Below, in pieces: positions 8,462 to 20,500 of a stretch of 64,000 nucleotides of DNA. A program made the position numbers and the translations under genes. The DNA comes from an uncultured Tenacibaculum sp. (GTDB taxonomy: Bacteria; Bacteroidota; Bacteroidia; Flavobacteriales; Flavobacteriaceae): contig CANLQH010000001.1 in the NCBI GenBank assembly GCA_947493285.1, positions 558,001 through 622,000 of the forward strand, written 5' to 3'. The notes beneath the pieces are model-generated. The model was not told where the DNA came from. It did not search any database and saw only the letters and a list, made by a program, of their open reading frames with translations. Positions within the stretch are counted from its first letter, which is position 1. Each line of letters begins with the position of its first letter.

Positions 8462-9592
8462 TTACAAACGATTATCCATTTGTTTTACCATTTTATCTTT
8501 CCATTCAGCAAAATCTCCTGCTAAAATATGCTTTCTCGCTTCTCTGGTTAACCATAAGTAAAAACCTAGATTATGAATTGACGCAATTTGCTTACCCAAC
8601 ATTTCTTTTGCTGCAAAAAGATGGCGTAAATAAGCTTTTGAATACATAGTATCTACCCAAGTAATTCCCATTTCATCGATAGGAGAAAAATCTTGTTCCC
8701 ACTTTTTATTCTTTATATTGATAGAACCATGCGCTGTAAATAACATTCCGTTACGTGCGTTACGTGTTGGCATTACACAATCGAACATATCAATACCTAA
8801 AGCTATATTTTCTAATATATTTATTGGTGTACCAACTCCCATTAAATAACGAGGTTTGTCTTCTGGTAAAATTGCTGTAACAACCTCAGTCATTGCATAC
8901 ATTTCTTCTGCTGGTTCTCCAACAGATAAACCTCCAATTGCATTTGCTTGCTGATTTGTGTTTGCAATATATTCGGCAGATTGCCTACGTAAATCTTTAT
9001 AAGTACTTCCTTGTACAATTGGCATAAACGTTTGCTCATAACCATATTTATAAGGTAGTTTTTCTAAATGATTTATACAACGATTTAACCATCTATGCGT
9101 CATATGCATAGAACGTTTCGCATAATTATAATCACAAGGATATGGTGTACATTCATCAAAAGCCATAATAATATCTGCTCCGATGGTACGTTGTGTTTCC
9201 ATTACATTTTCTGGACTAAAAAAATGAGTAGAACCGTCTATATGACTTTTAAATTTTACTCCTTCTTCTTTGATTTTTCTTCTTCCAGAAAGTGAATACA
9301 CTTGATACCCTCCACTATCAGTTAAAATATTACGATCCCAATTCATAAATTTATGTAAACCTCCAGCCTTTTCTAAAGTGTCTAACTTTGGACGTAAGTA
9401 TAAATGATAAGTATTCCCTAAAATTATATCAGGATTTATTTCGTTTTTTAATTCAGACTGATGTACTCCTTTTACAGTACCTACAGTACCTACAGGCATA
9501 AATATTGGAGTTTCTATAGTTCCGTGATCGGTAGTAATTACACCTGCACGAGCTTTACTTTTTGGGTCGGTAGTTTTTAAATCAAATTGCAT
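8462..9592 (-). CDS. tgt: Queuine/preQ1 tRNA-guanine transglycosylase (Tgt)
   Basis: A 376-residue TIM-barrel enzyme that exchanges guanine-34 of GUN-anticodon tRNAs for preQ1. The substrate loop ILTDSGGYQVYSLS and the nucleophile segment MFDCVMPTRNARNG are intact. The usual zinc-site cysteines (CxCxxC in characterised enzymes) are absent: the equivalent stretch reads ITWVDT before YSKAYLRHL, although the later His in SIHNLGFY is kept. The longest frame starts with TTG at 9601, but that codon lies inside the -7 promoter element, so the ATG at 9592 is the start. It heads the tgt-lptG-EamA run, with only 12 bases to lptG. Confidence 0.96.
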   Translation of the reverse strand: MQFDLKTTDPKSKARAGVITTDHGTIETPIFMPVGTVGTVKGVHQSELKNEINPDIILGNTYHLYLRPKLDTLEKAGGLHKFMNWDRNILTDSGGYQVYSLSGRRKIKEEGVKFKSHIDGSTHFFSPENVMETQRTIGADIIMAFDECTPYPCDYNYAKRSMHMTHRWLNRCINHLEKLPYKYGYEQTFMPIVQGSTYKDLRRQSAEYIANTNQQANAIGGLSVGEPAEEMYAMTEVVTAILPEDKPRYLMGVGTPINILENIALGIDMFDCVMPTRNARNGMLFTAHGSINIKNKKWEQDFSPIDEMGITWVDTMYSKAYLRHLFAAKEMLGKQIASIHNLGFYLWLTREARKHILAGDFAEWKDKMVKQMDNRL

Positions 9593-9598
9593 AGTTGG

Positions 9599-9606
9599 CA
9601 AAGATA
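9599..9606 (-). promoter_or_regulatory. Promoter -7 element of tgt, nearly leaderless
   Basis: On the minus strand TATCTTTG ends 6 bases before the tgt ATG at 9592, so the transcript should begin about 3-4 bases before the start codon. No TTG is found at the right distance for a -33 element. Confidence 0.6.
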
Positions 9607-9646
9607 CGCTTATTTAAGAATTGAAAAATTAAAAGAATTATAAAGT

Positions 9647-10540
9647 TTACCTGCGTTTTCTTCCAAATTTTGAATTCGCATTTAAATTCCTTTTTGATTT
9701 TGGTGAGTTCTTTCTAAAAGCAGCACTTTTTTTATTAAAATCATTTGATTTTAGAGCTTCTTTCTTTTTCTTTGGTTTTGGCTTCTTTTTTTCAATAATA
9801 GTTGAAGCTTCCTCTGTTTTTGAAGAGCTAGAAATCATTTGATTGATTTCTTTCATCTCTTCCTCTGTTAACTCACGCCAATCTCCAGTTTTAAGTTTAC
9901 CTAAAGAAACATTCATTATACGTTCGCGCTTTAGCTTAGTTACTTCGTAACCTAAATATTCGCACATTCTACGTATTTGACGATTTAATCCTTGCGTTAA
10001 AATTATTTTAAAAACAAAATCAGTGATTTTTTCAACTTTACAATTTTGAGTTACAGTTCCTAAAATTGGAATTCCGTTACTCATCTTCTCGATAAAATCA
10101 TCAGTAATTTTTTTATCAACTGATACAATATACTCTTTTTCGTGGTTGTTACCAGCTCGTAAAATTTTATTTACGATATCTCCATCGTTTGTTAAAAAAA
10201 TCAGCCCTTCTGATGGCTTATCCAATCTTCCTATTGGAAATAATCGCTCAGGATGCCCAATAAACTTTACAATATTCTTTCGTTCTTTACTATCTGTAGT
10301 ACAAACAACACCCACAGGTTTATTAAGTGCTATGTATAACGTTTTTGGCTTCGCTTTTAACAAACGCCCATCAACACGAACTTCATCTCCTTCAAAAACT
10401 CTATTACCTAATTGAGCTACATTCTTATTAATTGTAACTCTTCCAGCTACAATAAATTTTTCAGCATCTCTACGAGAACAAACTCCTGTACTGCTAATAA
10501 ACTTATTTAAATTCGTTGAATTTTGATTTTTATTTTCCAT
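9647..10540 (-). CDS. rluF: 23S rRNA pseudouridine synthase, RluF-like
   Basis: A 297-residue RsuA/RluB/E/F-family enzyme that isomerises uridine in 23S rRNA. An S4 RNA-binding domain comes first ([20 protein letters not shown]), then the catalytic domain with the active-site Asp in [18 protein letters not shown] and the family motif LNRQIRRM. The sequence PSEGL, rather than NTSGL, and the overall fit favour RluF, which modifies U2604 in E. coli. The tail after residue ~235 is a strongly basic, Lys/Ser-rich extension (about 60 residues), common in Bacteroidota versions. The first frame Met at 10567 lies in the preceding gene's terminator, so the start MENKNQN at 10540 is used. Confidence 0.92.
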   Translation of the reverse strand: MENKNQNSTNLNKFISSTGVCSRRDAEKFIVAGRVTINKNVAQLGNRVFEGDEVRVDGRLLKAKPKTLYIALNKPVGVVCTTDSKERKNIVKFIGHPERLFPIGRLDKPSEGLIFLTNDGDIVNKILRAGNNHEKEYIVSVDKKITDDFIEKMSNGIPILGTVTQNCKVEKITDFVFKIILTQGLNRQIRRMCEYLGYEVTKLKRERIMNVSLGKLKTGDWRELTEEEMKEINQMISSSSKTEEASTIIEKKKPKPKKKKEALKSNDFNKKSAAFRKNSPKSKRNLNANSKFGRKRR

Positions 10541-10545
10541 CAGTG

Positions 10546-10583
10546 CAAAGAAAAAGAAAATCCTCAAGTTTTAGCTTGAGGAT
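10546..10583 (-). terminator. Terminator of the sprCDBF operon
   Basis: ATCCTCAAG pairs with CTTGAGGAT (10560-10583), followed on the minus strand by a T/C-rich run. It ends the operon just upstream of rluF. Confidence 0.85.
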
Positions 10584-10607
10584 TAATACTATTATTAATT
10601 TGTGATT

Positions 10608-11567
10608 TTAAAAAATCATCATTTTTTGTGTACAACGTGCTAAACTTGGTCTTCTATCATAATCGAAACCTAATGTTATCATATGTGAACCATAGTTAAA
10701 ATCTTGTGTTTTATTCATATTTATACTAAACCCATAAGACATGTATAAATTATTCTTTTTTAAACCAACTAATGGCGCTATTGCATTTGGTTGAAAAAAT
10801 TGATCATTTAAGAAAGTATAACTTAAACCTACCCATAAGTAACCATCATTAATACCTTTTCTTACTTTAACATTCATATCAGTCCTAGACCTTTTGTCTG
10901 CTTCGTAATACTCAACTAATATAGACGGCTCTATTTCAACTTTATTACTAACTCTAGCCATTACATATGAAGAAAAGAAAGTAAATCTTCTTAAAGTTTT
11001 AGGTTCGTTAGTATCGAAATCATCAATATTCTTATTTAAAACATTGTTTACGTTTGCACTAATACTAAATCGCTCATAACGATACAATAAACCTACATCA
11101 AAATTAGAATTACTAACTGCAATATTTGATTTAGGGTCTATATCTGATACATTACTATTTGATGTATCAATACCAAATTGCACGAAATTATAGCTTAAAG
11201 CAAACGATAAAAAACTATCATGAAAATCACTCAATGTTAAATGACTTGCTAATGAGATTTTTGCACCTTTTTGAGTTGTCTCTCCATTACTATCATTAAA
11301 TAATGTAATACCTCCACCTAAACGATCAGCCAAACGAGCTTCTACTGTTAATGATTGCGTATTTGGAGCACCCTTGACACCAATCCATTGGCTTACACCA
11401 TTCAACCTAACCTGCAGTCCTGCTCCAATACCAGCATATGTTGGTGAAATCAAAAAAGGATTGTCAGCCAAATGACTTACATACTGAGGCAAATTAACTT
11501 CTTGTGCAGATAGTTTAACACTACACAATACAATACTTAAGGCTATAATTATCTTTCTCATTTTCAT
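10608..11567 (-). CDS. sprF: SprF, PorP/SprF-family outer membrane protein
   Basis: A 319-residue PorP/SprF-family protein. It has a signal peptide (IIIALSIVLCSVKLSAQ), the family start LPQYVSHLADNPFLISPTYAG, and then beta-barrel strands to the C-terminus. In Flavobacterium johnsoniae SprF is needed to put SprB on the cell surface through T9SS, and PorP/SprF-type proteins are paired with substrates carrying type B sorting domains. Here it begins 1 base after the sprB stop, the same position as in F. johnsoniae, so partnership with this giant adhesin is a strong inference. The protein ends ARCTQKMMIF, with a terminal aromatic residue as is usual for outer-membrane barrels. Confidence 0.94.
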   Translation of the reverse strand: MKMRKIIIALSIVLCSVKLSAQEVNLPQYVSHLADNPFLISPTYAGIGAGLQVRLNGVSQWIGVKGAPNTQSLTVEARLADRLGGGITLFNDSNGETTQKGAKISLASHLTLSDFHDSFLSFALSYNFVQFGIDTSNSNVSDIDPKSNIAVSNSNFDVGLLYRYERFSISANVNNVLNKNIDDFDTNEPKTLRRFTFFSSYVMARVSNKVEIEPSILVEYYEADKRSRTDMNVKVRKGINDGYLWVGLSYTFLNDQFFQPNAIAPLVGLKKNNLYMSYGFSINMNKTQDFNYGSHMITLGFDYDRRPSLARCTQKMMIF

Positions 11568-11568
11568 C

Positions 11569-14500
11569 TTATCTATATAGTGTAAAGTGACCCATTAACT
11601 TTTTCTCTTCTCCTGACAATTCTTTATAGTAAATTGTATACCAATAGTCTCCTGAAGGTAATGGTTTACCATCATATGTTCCATCCCATCCTTGTGATTG
11701 TACGCCTTGGAAGTTTATAATCTTACGAGCGTATCTATCGTAAATAAATACTCTCATATCATGATAATCTTCAACTTCTTTTGGGTACCAATATTCATTT
11801 AAATTATCTCCGTCTGGTGAAAATAAATCAGGTATAAAAATTGTTACATAAACTCCTCTTACGGTTAAAGTAATTTCACAATCTCTAGCATCTCTTACTG
11901 TAATTGTATAATCTTTTGTTTGTAAGATCTGATATGAAAAAGTTCCATCACTATTATTTGCATCTTCAAAATCACTTCCGTCAATACTATATCTATAAGG
12001 AGGTAAACCAAACTCTGGTCTAATAATTAATAAATTCTTTTGAGAATCATCAACTGTCATTGTTAAGGCTTGAATATCCAATATATCGATTGGATCACTT
12101 GTAGAATCTTCCGAACAGTTAGTTGTTGTATGCGTTGCTACAACATAGTATCCATTACCAGTTGCCACATCTTCAAACTCACCAGTGTTATTTGTTGTTA
12201 CTGGACTACCAGCACCATCATATAACGTATAAGACATTGAATTCTTATACTTATCATCAACAATTGCTTTAATAATATTTCCTACTTCACATCTATAGGC
12301 AAAATCTACCGTTAATTGTAAATCTACTGGTTCAGCAGTTTGAAATGTAATTGGTGCAGCTGGATCACAACCTGCTCCACTATCTCTTACTGAGAAAAAG
12401 TATGATTGACCTCCAACAATACCTTCAGCTGCACCTATAGTGATTGTATTGGTGCTATAAGGACCGTATTCTGTTCCATTATTAATTCTTACAAAATATG
12501 GCATCGTACCTCCCTGAACACCTAAAGTAACTACAGGGCTAGGATCGTTTATACAATCTTGTTCGTCTACAGATACTAATGTAGCACTAAACTCTACAGG
12601 TTCTTCAATTTCAACCTCAATAGTGTCTACACAACCTACTTTATCTTTAACTGTTATAATATATGTACCTGCAGGTAAGTTTCTAAATACATTATCCTCT
12701 ACAAACTTATCAGCTGGTTCAGTATTAATATTATACTCATATCCTAACGTTTCATTGGCTCCACTAGCAAAAACTTCAATAGTACCATTACTACCTCCAA
12801 AACAAGTTACATCTGTATGATCTTCATCTAATAATAATGGTGTTGGTTCAGTAATCTCCTCAACTCCTGTTGCCATTCTACATTCGTCACCAGCAGCATT
12901 AGTACTCCTTACATTTATCTTATAAAAACCTGCTAGTAAATCACCAAATAAATTAGATTGCTGCCAGGTTCTTATTTCAACATCATTATCGTCTAACAAC
13001 TGATATTCATAATTACCCAAACCACCAACTACATCTGCAGATAATGTTCCATTATTATTACCGTTACAAGTAACATTATTAACAACATTTAAGGTTGGTA
13101 CTAAAGCTTCATAAGCAGCTACCGTTATAACAACATCATCTACACAACTATTTTCATCTTGAACATAGAAAGTATGCTCACCAGCATTTACATTAAAGGT
13201 ATTACCTAGAACGAAGTTAACTCCATCTTCACTAAACGTATATGTTATACCTGTACCTCCTTGACCAGAAAGTGTAACTTCTGCCTGACTTCTATCACAA
13301 GTAATAGCTGCTGTAATATCAGCTGAAGCTTGTACTTCAGATGGATCTATAATATTTCTAGTATCTCTAAACTCACAATTGTATTTATTATCTCTAACAA
13401 TTACTTGGTAACCCATACCAGCTGGTAAATTGTTAAACTCATTAGATGATTGTTCTACTTGAGTTCCGTCAGGAAGAATTAAAATATACGTATAACTTCT
13501 AATTGTAGTATCTTGAGTTTGACCTCCAGTTACATTTGTTACTTCTATACTTGCTGTAAATTGCCCCTCACAATCATTCTCATTAACAGTAATAACTGCT
13601 GCTAATGGCGTTGGATCTTGTAATTCGAAATTTACTGGCTCTGTACAACCATTTTCATCACGAACAGTTATTGTATACTGCCCAGCTGTTAAACCTGTAA
13701 TTCTAGTATTCGGATCAAAATTTTGTACAGTTGTAGCTGTAGTATTATTTACCAATTCATATTGATAATTACCCCAACCACCAATACCTTCTAACACAAC
13801 TCCTCCAGAATCAGACACATTACAACTAATATAGGTTAATGTATAATTAGCCCCTAAATCTGCCGCTGGCTGGCGAATTTCAAACTCTCTTGATGTAACT
13901 TCACAGAAAGGAGAATTTGGAGTCATATTAATTACGACATAATAATTTCCTGCTGGTAAATTGTTAATTGTGATAGCAGCACTTCCGTTTCCTGTCCCGT
14001 TTGTAACTGCTGTAGGATTTCCTACTGCAAATACTTCGTAAGTATAATCATCTGCATATGGAGTTGCGGTACTGAAACTTAAATCTACATTACCTGTATC
14101 TCCAAAACACGCATCCTGAATATTATCAATTACTAATTCAAACTCTGGTTCGTCTTCAACTGTATGATATTCTAATAACAAACAATTTGTATCTGTATTT
14201 TCAATTTCTATTCTATATGTTCCTGTTGGTAATAAGGTAACAAAATCACCATCAGTATTTCTTGTTTCAAGAACAGCATTTGAAGTATCATTTATTAATC
14301 TAAATTCAACGTTAGTAACTGGTAGTGATGAATTATAGGTAACATTAATATCTTCACCTTGAGCACAATCAATAGTTTTTTGAACGCTAACAGTTGCATC
14401 TATTAAACGTGCAAATGGGTTAATATCTACTGTATCAGTTCCGAAACAATCTCCGTTATCATCATAAACATTAACTGTATATGTTCCTCCAGCCTCGTCT

Positions 14501-17500
14501 GTTGAAATATAGGTAAAGCTAGAACCATTTTGTAAAGAAGTTGCTCCTTGCAAAAATTCAACTCTTACATAATTACCTGAACCTCCAATAATAGCAGCAG
14601 GATCTACAGTAATCATTGCTGTATTCACTGTATTTGTACCAGCGTTACAATTAAACTGTGTTGGAGTTATTGCTGCAGATAAATCAATAATATTGTTTTG
14701 ATTGATTGTTACGTCTGTTTGAGTAGAACATCCATTTGTACCAACTCCAGTAATTGTATAAGTACCTTGAGGTAAATTACTAAACACAACGTTTGTATTA
14801 GAATTTACTGTACCTACAAGGTTTGGATCAGGACTTATTGTATAGTCTAAAGGTAAAATTCCATTATCTGTTACCGAAACAGTAATCTCTCCTGTAGAAC
14901 TTGCAAAACAAATATCATCAACAGATGCTGTAGCTGTAAAACTAGGTTCTATTCTTGGTTGAATTACAATATCTTTTGGAATAGAACAATTAGGTGTTGC
15001 TCCAGTGTCATTTACTGTAACAGTATATATTTGTGGTGTTCCATTAGTTGCTGGAATTGTTATAACTGTTGGGTTAGCTGTAATACTAACTCCTGTTGCT
15101 AAGTTTCCATCTACACTACCAACTACATCATACGTATACGTACTTGTTGATGGCCAGTTAGTCAATTCTAACTCTACTTGTCCATCCGGTGTAGCTGAAC
15201 AATCAACCTTTTTTGTTTCAGTTAAAGAGAAATTTAATTTAGGATTAATTGTTATGGCTATTGGCGCTGTATTACTACATCCATTCGAATCAACTACACT
15301 CACAGTATAATCTCCAGTTGGCACATTATTAAATGTATAAGTTGTAGCTGTTGATCCAACTTGAGTTTCAACGACCCCTCCTGTATTAGATAATGTATAA
15401 GTATAAGTACCTGTACCACCTACAACATTTACAACTTCAATACTTCCTCCGGCTACTGATAAATCACAACTATTGTCATTTTCATTAACAGTAAAATTAA
15501 CTGGAGCACGTGTAATAACTGTAACAGGGAACTCTGATCTTCTACAACTAATTGCCTCAGCTGCATTTATTAAATCTCCTTGCCCGTCTTTATCTCTAAC
15601 AATTACTCGATAATCTCCTGGTGGAATATTTTCAAAAATATTATTGTTACCGTTAGTAGCAAAATCATATGTTCCAACTATTGTTCCCGCTGAGTCTTCT
15701 AATTGGTATACATAATCGCCCCAACCTCCTGTTGCTGTTGCTGTAATAGTAGCATCAGTACTTGAACTACAACTAGTTTGAGGGTCTACAACTGCTGTTA
15801 TAGCTAAATTCTCATCTGGTTCTGCAATGGTAAAGTTTGCAGTTTGTGCAGTACAATAAGGAACTCCTGTTGAAGTTAGCGTCGCTATAATATAATATGT
15901 TCCTGCTGGTAACTTGTACACTGATGTAGGTGCAGTTAATCCAGAGTTAGGTATATTTAATCCCGCTGCACTTAAATCTAATGTTGTATTAGTTGCAGCA
16001 TCATATAATTCAAAATCAAACTGACCTCCGTAAGGTGTAGTAGAATTAAACTCTAAAACAACTTTACCATTCTCTGCATCTTTACAACTTTCATCCTTAA
16101 CTTCAGTAATCAATAAGTCGAATTGAGGTGCCTCATTAACCGTATAAAAAGTTTCAAAAACACAATTTGTTGTTGGATGCGTAGCTGTAATTGTATAGGT
16201 TCCTTCAATTAAGCCAGTAAACGTAGCTGAATCAGTTGCTAGTGCTACAGTTTGAACTGCTGGTAATGTAAATCCAGTAGGCCCGTTAGTAATTTCATAG
16301 TCAACATTAGCTATATCTGGAGTTGTTTTCACTGTAATTTCTTCTCCTGTATTACACGTAATTGCTGTTGCTTGATTTACATTTAAAGCTGTAATTGCTT
16401 CGAATGCACCTATTACTGCATTTGTTACTCCCGTACATCCTTGATCATCATAAATTGTAATACTTACTGGTCCTCCAGATGTATTCGTAGTACTAAAACT
16501 AGCATTACTTGAATCTTGTATTTCGTCAGGACTTCCATCAGCTGGATCATAAGTAAATACATAACGAACATACGTTCCAGAACCTTCTGTGGTACCTGCT
16601 GGTATAGTTACAGTAGCTACATCAACTGTGTTTCCTGTAGTACATCCAAACTCTGTTACATTCGGTGTACTTGGTACAATTGCATTATATTCATCAATTT
16701 CAATATTGTTAATTGTTGTTGTACAACCGTTAGCTCCTGTAGCTGTTACTGAATATATATTTGGTGGTAAGTTTGTAATTACATTACCAGTAATAGTTCC
16801 TGCAACTGGGCTAATCGTATAAGTCAAAGGTAAAATCCCATTATCAACAGCTGTTAAAGTAATAATTCCTGAATTATCTCCAGAACATAAACTATCTTCT
16901 GCTACATATGTGAAATCTGGTTCTGTTCTAGGTTGAATCACTATATCTCTAGACACATCACATACAGGAGTTGCATTTAAATCACGAACTGTTACTGTAT
17001 ATGTTTGTGGTGTTGTATTTGTATTTAAGATTGTAATCGTAAATGGATCACTTGTAATTGCTACGTTAGCAGTTATTGCTCCATCTACCGAACCTACAAC
17101 ATCATACTCGTAATTACTTGTTGCTAAAGTCCAATCAACTAAATCAACTGTTACAATTCCATCTGGAGAAACCGAACAATCTACTTTCTTAGTTTCTGTT
17201 AATGAGAAATTAACATCTGGGTTTATGGTAACATTTGTTGGTGTTCCTGCATCACATCCATTAGAATCTACAACATTTACAGTATAAGTATCTGCAGCTA
17301 AATTTGTAAATGTATAAGTAGTTGCATTTAAAATTTGTGTTTCAACTACTCCACTTCCATTTGATAATGTATACGTATAAGTTCCTGTTCCTCCTCCCGC
17401 TGTTACTGTAATACTTCCTCCTGACGTAGTATCACAAACATTATCATTTTCTGTTATATTAAATGTTACTTCTGAAGGATTAGCTATTACAACTTGATCT

Positions 17501-20500
17501 GTTGATTCACAATATTCTCCTGCAACTCCATTTTTATCTCTAATTCTTATCGTATAAGTTCCTGATGATAAATTAGTAAAGATATTATTGCTACCATTGG
17601 TAGCAAAATCATAAGCTGCAACTACTGTCCCTACAGGAGACTCTAATTGATATACATAATCTCCCCAACCTCCTGCTGGTGTTGCTGTAATTGTTGCATC
17701 TGAACCGTTTCTACAACTCACTGCTGGGTTTTCAACTCCTACTACCGATAATGGATCTGTAGGTTCAGCGATGGTAAAGTTTGCTGACTGAGCTGTACAG
17801 AATGGAGAATTTACTCCCATATCAATTATCACATAATACTCTCCTGCTGATAAACCAGAAATTATTTCAGGAGTACCTCCATTACCTGTTCCTGTTATGG
17901 CTGTAGCTGTACCTGTCGATGTATATACTACATAACTATAGCCTAAACCATATGGTGTGCTTGCACTAAAACTTAATACTACACTTCCATTACTATCTGT
18001 TTGACAATCTACATTTTCTATATCTGATATTAGAATATCAAAACTTGGTTCTGCGTCTACAGTGTAAAAAGTTTCAATTGTACAGTTTGTTGTTGGATGC
18101 GTTGCTGTAATTGTATATGTACCCTCAATTAATCCTGTAAACGTAGCTGAATTAGTAGCTACTGCTATAGTCTGAACTGCAGGTAATGTAAATCCAGTAG
18201 GTCCGCTTGTTATTTCGTAATTAACATTTGCAATGTCTGATGCTGTTTTTACTGTAATTTCTTCTCCTGTATTACAAGTAATAGCTGTCGCTTGATTTAC
18301 ATTTAAAGTTGTAATTGCTTCAAATGCTCCTATAGCACTATTTACTATTGGTGAAGCACATCCTTGATCATCAAATATTTGTATTGTTATTGGACCTCCT
18401 GAGGTGTTCGTTGTACTAAAAATAGCACTAGAACTATCTTGAGTTACTACGCCACTAGCATCAGCTGGTGTATATGTAAACACATAACGAACATAATTAT
18501 TTGACCCACCAACTGTTCCTGCTGGAATAGTTACTGTAGCAACATCTACTGTATTACCTGTAGTACATCCAAATTCAGTAACGTTAGGTGCACTTGGTAC
18601 AATTGCATTGTATTCATCAATTACAATATTATTAATTGTAAATGTACATCCGTTAGCTGCTGTACCTGTTACCGAATACGTATTTGGTGGTAAATCAGAA
18701 ATTACATTACCAGTAATAGTTCCTGCTACAGGATTTATTGAATAACTTGTTGGTTCAGCTCCATTTACTACTGCTGTTAAAGTAATAGTTCCTGAGTTAT
18801 CTGAAGCACACAAACTATCTTCGGTTACATGAGTAAAACTAGGGTCTACAGGGTCTAGTACTGTAATTTGTTTTGTATCAGAACAACCAGAAGTAACATC
18901 TGTTATAGTAACGTTATGCAATCCAGGTGCTAATGAACTTACATTTACTGTAGTAGCTGGAGAAGTAATAGTTCCTACTGAACCAGTATCAAATGAATAA
19001 TTATAATCGCCTCCAGAACCTAAAGTAACATCTATTGCTACAATTGCATCATTACCTGGTACACACGTCGCGTTTTGAGTAACACTTAAATCAAAAGCAA
19101 TATCATCATAAATAATAACTCCTGCTTGCGTATCGCTACAACCGTTTGCATCGCTTACAACAATATCGTAAGAACCTGCTGCTAAACCATTGGCTGTATA
19201 CGTTGTACTATTTGTTGGAGCTGTAAAAGTCGCTCCATTATCTGTTGAATATCTATAAGGTGCTGTACCACTACTAACTGTAATAGCAATACTCTTATTT
19301 ACATCACAACTTGTAGGTGTTACCAGGTCAATATTCGGAGATGGGCTTAAATCTAAGTTTACAGTACCTAAACTAATAGGTCCACATCCATTCGTATCTT
19401 GAGCAAATACTTCAACTCCAACTGGTGAAGCTGTTACGTCTGCTGCTGCAACTGTTATAATATTACCTGTTAATGTTGCTGCAGTAGCTCCTGTTAAATT
19501 ATAAGTGTAAGTATAGCCTGGAAAACCTCCTACAACATTTTCTATTCTAACCGAACCATCTACCGAACAAGTAATATCATTTATTTTAGTAACATCACCA
19601 GAAATTTGAGTTCCAGGATTAATTAATACATCTAAGCTACCAAAATTACATACTGTACCTACATTATTCGTTAAGACAATATAATAAGTACCTGCTGCTA
19701 AACCTGTAACAACTATATCTGCAAAACCTATTTGATTCACATTAGTATAAGCTGCAGATACAGGTGAACCTACATTTGTTACTAGATCTCTTTCATATAA
19801 AGTCCAATTAAAGTCGTTAGATAAATCTCCACTAGTATTATCTATTGAAAAAGTTATCTGTCCTGAAGTAGCTCCAAAACATGATTGATTATTCACTACA
19901 CTGCTAATAGGCACTGTAGGTGTATAATCAGCATAAAGATCTTCATTATTTTTTTCAATACAACCTGTAATGATATCTCTAACAAAGAAATCATAGCTTA
20001 ACCCAGGTGTTAAACCTGTAAAAGTATATGTTCTATTAGGGTCACCTGAAGTTCCATTATTAAGAGCATCTGGACCTACCCAACCTGAAGGAGTATTTAT
20101 AGCAAACTCAAAAGGACCTGCACTGTTAAGAGCTTCAACTGTTACAGAAAAACCTACAGCACAATTTCCTGGGTTTGCAACTGGATCTACAATTAAACCT
20201 GTTACGTTGTATAATATTTCATACTGACCATAAGCGACTAAACAAAGTGTGTTACCAGAACCATCAATAGTTCTTAATACTGGATATACTAGATCACCAG
20301 AATTTAAATTCCTTACTTGACCATTAGTAGTTGTGAAATCTATCCAAGTTGCTCCATTATCAATACTATATTGCAAAGTATTTGGTAAATAATCGTTAGG
20401 GTCTATATTGATAAAATTAAATCCTGTCAGAGTAGAATCCACTATACAACCAGGAGGTAAAACTCCTTCGATATCCATTACTATTGCCGGTGGATTCGTC

